DNA of 64,000 nucleotides from Dinoroseobacter sp034111085 (GTDB taxonomy: Bacteria > Pseudomonadota > Alphaproteobacteria > Rhodobacterales > Rhodobacteraceae). The notes beneath the pieces were generated by a model, which had not been told where the DNA came from, searched no databases, and worked only from the letters and a program-made list of their open reading frames with translations. Position 1 is the stretch's first letter, and every line of letters begins with the position of its first letter. Both the position numbers and the translations under genes were made by a program. Positions 60,599 to 64,000 of the stretch are shown one piece after another. The stretch is taken from assembly GCA_034111085.1 (NCBI GenBank), contig JAWUXZ010000012.1, positions 13,524 through 77,523 on the forward strand, read 5' to 3'.

Positions 60599-63142
60599 CT
60601 AATACAACCCACCCGCTGTCACCGACCCGAACGTCGCGCGCTGTGGAATCACCGTGCGCGCACCCGTTGAGGTCGTGACCTGCTGGTCGTTCTGCTGCCC
60701 ATCTTGCTCACGCGAGAACAGCGGCAGGTTCGATCCCATCGCAAAGCCGCCGTCGATGATGGTCGAAATGCCCGGAATAGGCTCCTCGCCCTCCCGGAAA
60801 TACTCGGCCACAACATAGTCGCCGCTTGCGCCCTCACTCAGGCGGCCCCCAGAGAAGCGGTCGATATTCACGAACGTCCCGCCCGGAGGCACCCGGAAGC
60901 GTCCGCCGCCGTAAGCCTCAATCGCGGTCTCCATAAACTGGTTGAACACCGGGCCACACATGCCGCCACCCGACCCACCGGGCATATTGCGTGGGCGGTC
61001 GTAGCCGATGTAGCAGCCTGCCACGATATTGCTTGAGAAGCCCACGAACCACACGTCTTTGGTGTCATTTGTGGTGCCGGTCTTGCCCGCGATGGGCACC
61101 GGCAAGTTCACCGTGCGTGAGGCAGTGCCGCGGTCGACCACGCCGCGCAGCATCGAGGTCAGCTGGTATGCCGTAATCGGATCAATCACGCGCTGGCGGT
61201 TCGAGATGATCGCCGGGGCCACGTTGGAATCGAGGCTCGCGAGTTGGCAGTCGTTACACACGCGCTGGTCGTGACGGTAGATCGTAGCGCCATAGCGGTC
61301 CTGAACGCGGTCCACCAAACTTGGCTCCACCCGCTCGCCGCCATTAGCAAACATCGCGTAGGCAGCGACCATTCTGAACAAAGTGGTTTCCTGTGACCCC
61401 AGCGCGTTGGCCAAAAACTCGTCCATCTGATCGTAGACGCCAAAATGCTCGGCATAGCGCGCGACCGTGTTCATCCCGACCTCTTGGGCCAAACGCACGG
61501 TCATCAGGTTACGTGACCGCTCAATCCCGGTGCGCAACGTCGTTGGCCCGTAAAACTGGTTCGAAGCATTCTTAGGCCGCCAAATCGAGCCATCGCCATT
61601 GTCGACCTCAATCGGCGCATCAATCACGATTGTGGCGGGCGAGTAGCCTGAATCAAGTGCCGCTGCATAGACGAACGGCTTGAACGACGAGCCCGGCTGG
61701 CGCGTGGCTTGGGTTGCGCGGTTAAAGACCGAGTCTTGGTACGAGAACCCACCCTGCATCGCCAAAACGCGGCCTGTGTTCACGTCCATCGCCACGAATC
61801 CACCTTGAACCTCGGGCACCTGACGCAAAGACCAGCGGTTGGACGCATCGGAATCCGGGCGCACAAGGATAACGTCGCCAATATCGAGCAGGTTTGAGAC
61901 GCGCGCAGCCCGGCTACCAAAGCGGCCGTTCTCAAGCGTCGGACGTGCCCATCGCACATCGCGCCCGGCCATCACTTGCACAGTGTCGCCTTCGATGCCT
62001 TCGACGCCAAGACGCGCATCATTGCCGCCCAACTCGAGCACCACAGCAACGCGCCAGCCCTCGATATCGCGGGGGGCGTCGGCCTTGCCGAGTGCCTCGC
62101 GCCACGCCGCCTCGTCGTCCAACAGTGCGGGATCAATCGCCGCCTCGGCCCCGTGATAGACACCGCTGCCACGGTCGTATTTCTCGAGACCGGTGCGCAA
62201 CGCATTTGCCGCCTCAGCTTGAAGCATCGGATCGACGGTAGCGCGAACTGTCAGACCACCGGTAAAGAACTCTTCCTCGCCAAACTGCTGTGACAGCTGG
62301 CGGCGGATCTCGTCGGTAAAGTAATCGCGGTCCGGAATGTCTTCGCGAAACGAGCGGATGTCGCCCGACTGCACAGTGATAAGCTGCGAGGCGCGCGCGA
62401 CCTCAAACTGATCTGCGGTGATATAGCCGTTCTCAGCCATCTCGCGCAGCACGAAATTGCGGCGATCTACCGCGCGCTCAAGATTGCGGACCGGATGATA
62501 GGTGGAGGGCGCTTTGGGCAGCACGGCCAAATAGGCAGCCTCCTGCACCGTCAGCTCTTCCAGCGGTTTGTTAAAATAGGTCTGCGCGGCAGCGGCGACG
62601 CCAAAACTGTTCTGGCCTAGGAAAATCTCGTTGAGATACAGCTCAAGAATATCCTCCTTGCTCAGCGTTTCCTCGATCCGAGCCGACAGAATGATCTCTT
62701 TGATCTTGCGCTCGACCGAGCGTTCGCCGCCCAGCAGGAAGTTCTTCATCACCTGCTGGGTGATCGTGGAGGCACCGCGCAAGTTCTGGCCGCGTGAGAC
62801 CACTGCGTCGCGCAAAGCCGCCACGATACCACGGGGATCATAGCCGGAGTGGTTGTAGAAGTTCTTGTCCTCGGCCGAGATGAACGCCTGCTTAACGATG
62901 TCCGGGATCTCGCTGGAGGGCGCAAAGAGGCGACGCTCGCGGGCAAACTCGTCCATCATCCGGCCCTCGCCCGAATAGACCCGGCTGATCGTGGGCGGGG
63001 CGTATTGGGCCAACTGCTCGGTGTTGGGCAGGTCGCGGCTATACATCCACAAGACCGCGCCAATGATCAGCGCGCTGAACATCAGCCCGAGGGTGATGAA
63101 GCTGAAGATGGAGCCGATGAAGGACAAAAGAAAACGGATCAT
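60599..63142 (-). CDS. mrcA: Penicillin-binding protein 1A
   Basis: 847 residues, bifunctional class A PBP for peptidoglycan polymerisation and cross-linking. It has an N-terminal membrane anchor (about 5-32). The glycosyltransferase domain contains the catalytic Glu in ISAEDKNFYNHSGYD and the motifs GASTITQQVMKNFLLG and LELYLNEIFLGQNSFGVAAA. The transpeptidase domain contains SSFKPF (SxxK serine), the SRN motif in RSRNLMT, and GKTGTTND (KTG). An OB-like insert lies between the two domains. AGGAGG precedes the start. It is convergent with the YcaQ-type gene. Confidence 0.95.
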   Translation of the reverse strand: MIRFLLSFIGSIFSFITLGLMFSALIIGAVLWMYSRDLPNTEQLAQYAPPTISRVYSGEGRMMDEFARERRLFAPSSEIPDIVKQAFISAEDKNFYNHSGYDPRGIVAALRDAVVSRGQNLRGASTITQQVMKNFLLGGERSVERKIKEIILSARIEETLSKEDILELYLNEIFLGQNSFGVAAAAQTYFNKPLEELTVQEAAYLAVLPKAPSTYHPVRNLERAVDRRNFVLREMAENGYITADQFEVARASQLITVQSGDIRSFREDIPDRDYFTDEIRRQLSQQFGEEEFFTGGLTVRATVDPMLQAEAANALRTGLEKYDRGSGVYHGAEAAIDPALLDDEAAWREALGKADAPRDIEGWRVAVVLELGGNDARLGVEGIEGDTVQVMAGRDVRWARPTLENGRFGSRAARVSNLLDIGDVILVRPDSDASNRWSLRQVPEVQGGFVAMDVNTGRVLAMQGGFSYQDSVFNRATQATRQPGSSFKPFVYAAALDSGYSPATIVIDAPIEVDNGDGSIWRPKNASNQFYGPTTLRTGIERSRNLMTVRLAQEVGMNTVARYAEHFGVYDQMDEFLANALGSQETTLFRMVAAYAMFANGGERVEPSLVDRVQDRYGATIYRHDQRVCNDCQLASLDSNVAPAIISNRQRVIDPITAYQLTSMLRGVVDRGTASRTVNLPVPIAGKTGTTNDTKDVWFVGFSSNIVAGCYIGYDRPRNMPGGSGGGMCGPVFNQFMETAIEAYGGGRFRVPPGGTFVNIDRFSGGRLSEGASGDYVVAEYFREGEEPIPGISTIIDGGFAMGSNLPLFSREQDGQQNDQQVTTSTGARTVIPQRATFGSVTAGGLY

Positions 63143-63573
63143 CGCGATCCTCCTGAAGCCGGGGTGTCTTGGGCGCGTATATACGCGGTCTGCGCGCCTG
63201 CGTCAAAAGCCTTACCGGGCGCAGATGCAAGGCGACAGGGGGCGAGAGGTCACGATGTGGCGAGGGTTTGCCGATGCGGGTGGTCAGAATTGGTGTGCCG
63301 GACAAGGATGCCACTGGTCGAGGTGGTCAATTGACTGCTTAGCGAGAAACTAACACCTGATCGACAGCGATTATGACCGTTCGACATGCGGTGGTTTTTG
63401 GAACGATCCCCCGCTAAGGCTCGAAGGTCAGGTTTGAGCTTTAGCCTACGCGTCACTTCCTACACCTGCTTCGCACGTAAAATCTTCCCTTGATCTAAAC
63501 CTTGCTTGAGCTTGTATGCTCACCTTTAATCCAAATCAGTGAAAGAATTGGGATTATTGAAGAAGGGCGCGAC
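63143..63573. other. 431-base stretch without a clear gene
   Basis: Upstream of mrcA and before the VOC gene. It should contain the mrcA promoter. A 32-codon open frame (63255-63353, starting MWRGFADAGG) has no ribosome site and looks chance. The right part (63400-63570) is AT-richer, as is the following VOC gene. I see no RNA gene or repeat. Confidence 0.5.
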
Positions 63574-63879
63574 ATGAATTTTACTATGGCTGGTATTATT
63601 CTCTTTACCCAAAAATATGAGGAATGCGTCGTTTATTACGGCCAGACCTTGGAGCTAGAGATATTGCATCGGATCGACCGTGTGGGCGAACAACTGACCA
63701 CATTTAGGTTGGGCGACACGTATTTGATGATTGAAACGGGTGGCGTAGCGCATGAAGGTGAAAAAACCGTCGCAAATTCTCCAATAAAGTTCCGCTTCAA
63801 CGTTCCAGACGTGAAAGCAACATGCGGTCAACTTCGAAGCAAAGGCCTCAAAGTAGATGTCAAGGCTTATCCCCTTTGA
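63574..63879 (+). CDS. VOC (glyoxalase-like) protein, apparently truncated
   Basis: 101 residues. The first beta-alpha-beta-beta-beta unit is intact (AGIILFTQKYEECVVYYGQT, then FRLGDTYLMIETGG). The second unit stops after KGLKVDVKAYPL, before the strand that normally brings F-x-DP-x-G-x and the metal-ligand glutamate. In another frame just beyond, PFDPAAQDVVLRGLPI can be read to a stop at about 63921, which looks like the missing end. A frameshift or decay is likely. AAGGG 6 bases before the ATG supports the start. Confidence 0.6.
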   Translation: MNFTMAGIILFTQKYEECVVYYGQTLELEILHRIDRVGEQLTTFRLGDTYLMIETGGVAHEGEKTVANSPIKFRFNVPDVKATCGQLRSKGLKVDVKAYPL

Positions 63880-63945
63880 TCCGGCAGCACAGGATGTAGT
63901 GCTACGCGGCTTGCCAATCTGAAATGTTCTGGTATTGTTCTGCTC

Positions 63946-64000
63946 ATGCCAGCCAGATGGAAAAATGACAGACCGATGTCCCGCCAGGCGTTCGACGCGC
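63946..64000 (+). CDS. Possible start of a gene cut by the window edge
   Basis: An ATG at 63946 opens a frame to the edge (18 full codons, MPARWKNDRPMSRQAFDAR-like). It has no clear ribosome site, and I recognise no family from so short a piece. Confidence 0.25.
   Translation, partial: MPARWKNDRPMSRQAFDA

Noticed and set aside
1..64000. Insertion sequences or integrons
   Set aside because: I saw no transposase or integrase reading frame and no paired terminal inverted repeats with target duplication.

Overview
The window looks like chromosomal DNA of a marine alphaproteobacterium of the Roseobacter group (Rhodobacterales). I infer this from the high G+C, the tightly overlapping ATGA/TGATG gene junctions, a RutR-controlled PreTA/hydantoinase pyrimidine cluster, a Hint-domain secreted protein, TRAP and ABC importers for small organic solutes, and the general look of the proteins. 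About 61 protein genes fill nearly all of the DNA. I saw no rRNA, tRNA, CRISPR array, transposase or prophage gene.

Layout. 1-10.6 kb: reductive pyrimidine degradation (two ABC permeases, ATPase, dihydropyrimidinase hydA, M20 amidohydrolase hyuC, rutR, preA, preT) with a perfect RutR palindrome between hyuC and rutR, plus an IclR-like regulator. 10.8-13.4 kb: an 880-residue Hint protein with four diverged internal modules. 13.5-15.5 kb: ackA-pta. 15.6-18.7 kb: znuB-znuC-zur, divergent from znuA, with a Zur palindrome between. 18.7-20.8 kb: a GH84-like enzyme, a small ABM monooxygenase and otnC. 20.8-35 kb: a galactoside regulon. One long minus-strand operon holds a sugar ABC importer, GH36 alpha-galactosidase, GH42 beta-galactosidase and a full De Ley-Doudoroff galactose route; the IclR regulator and the importer's ATPase lie divergently. 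35-40.4 kb: dusA, then a threonate operon (ltnD-mgsA-otnK-otnI plus a SnoaL-like gene), which otnC at 20.1 kb would complete. 40.6-42.9 kb: tungstate importer tupBCA. 43-45.6 kb: arsJ with its partner GAPDH behind a three-repeat Pho box. 45.7-53.3 kb: a candidate sulfoquinovose system made of a Gfo/Idh/MocA enzyme (possibly an NAD-dependent sulfoquinovosidase), a GntR regulator, an SmoC-like flavin monooxygenase, SmoB-like aldo/keto reductase, SmoA-like flavin reductase and a TRAP importer. 53.5-56.4 kb: AraC regulator, PhyH dioxygenase and sulfatase. 56.4-63.1 kb: prfB and the penicillin-binding protein 1A gene, separated by an AT-richer XRE regulator, a DUF2061 protein and a YcaQ-type glycosylase. 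63.5-64 kb: a truncated VOC protein and the window edge.

How the parts fit. Most of the DNA serves scavenging of dissolved organic molecules: pyrimidines, alpha- and beta-galactosides, threonate and probably sulfoquinovosides, plus metals (Zn, W) and arsenate defence tied to phosphate status. Galactosyl-glycerols and sulfoquinovosyl-glycerol are head groups of thylakoid glycolipids, so the galactoside and sulfoquinovose blocks together could serve algal membrane debris. That last link is inference.
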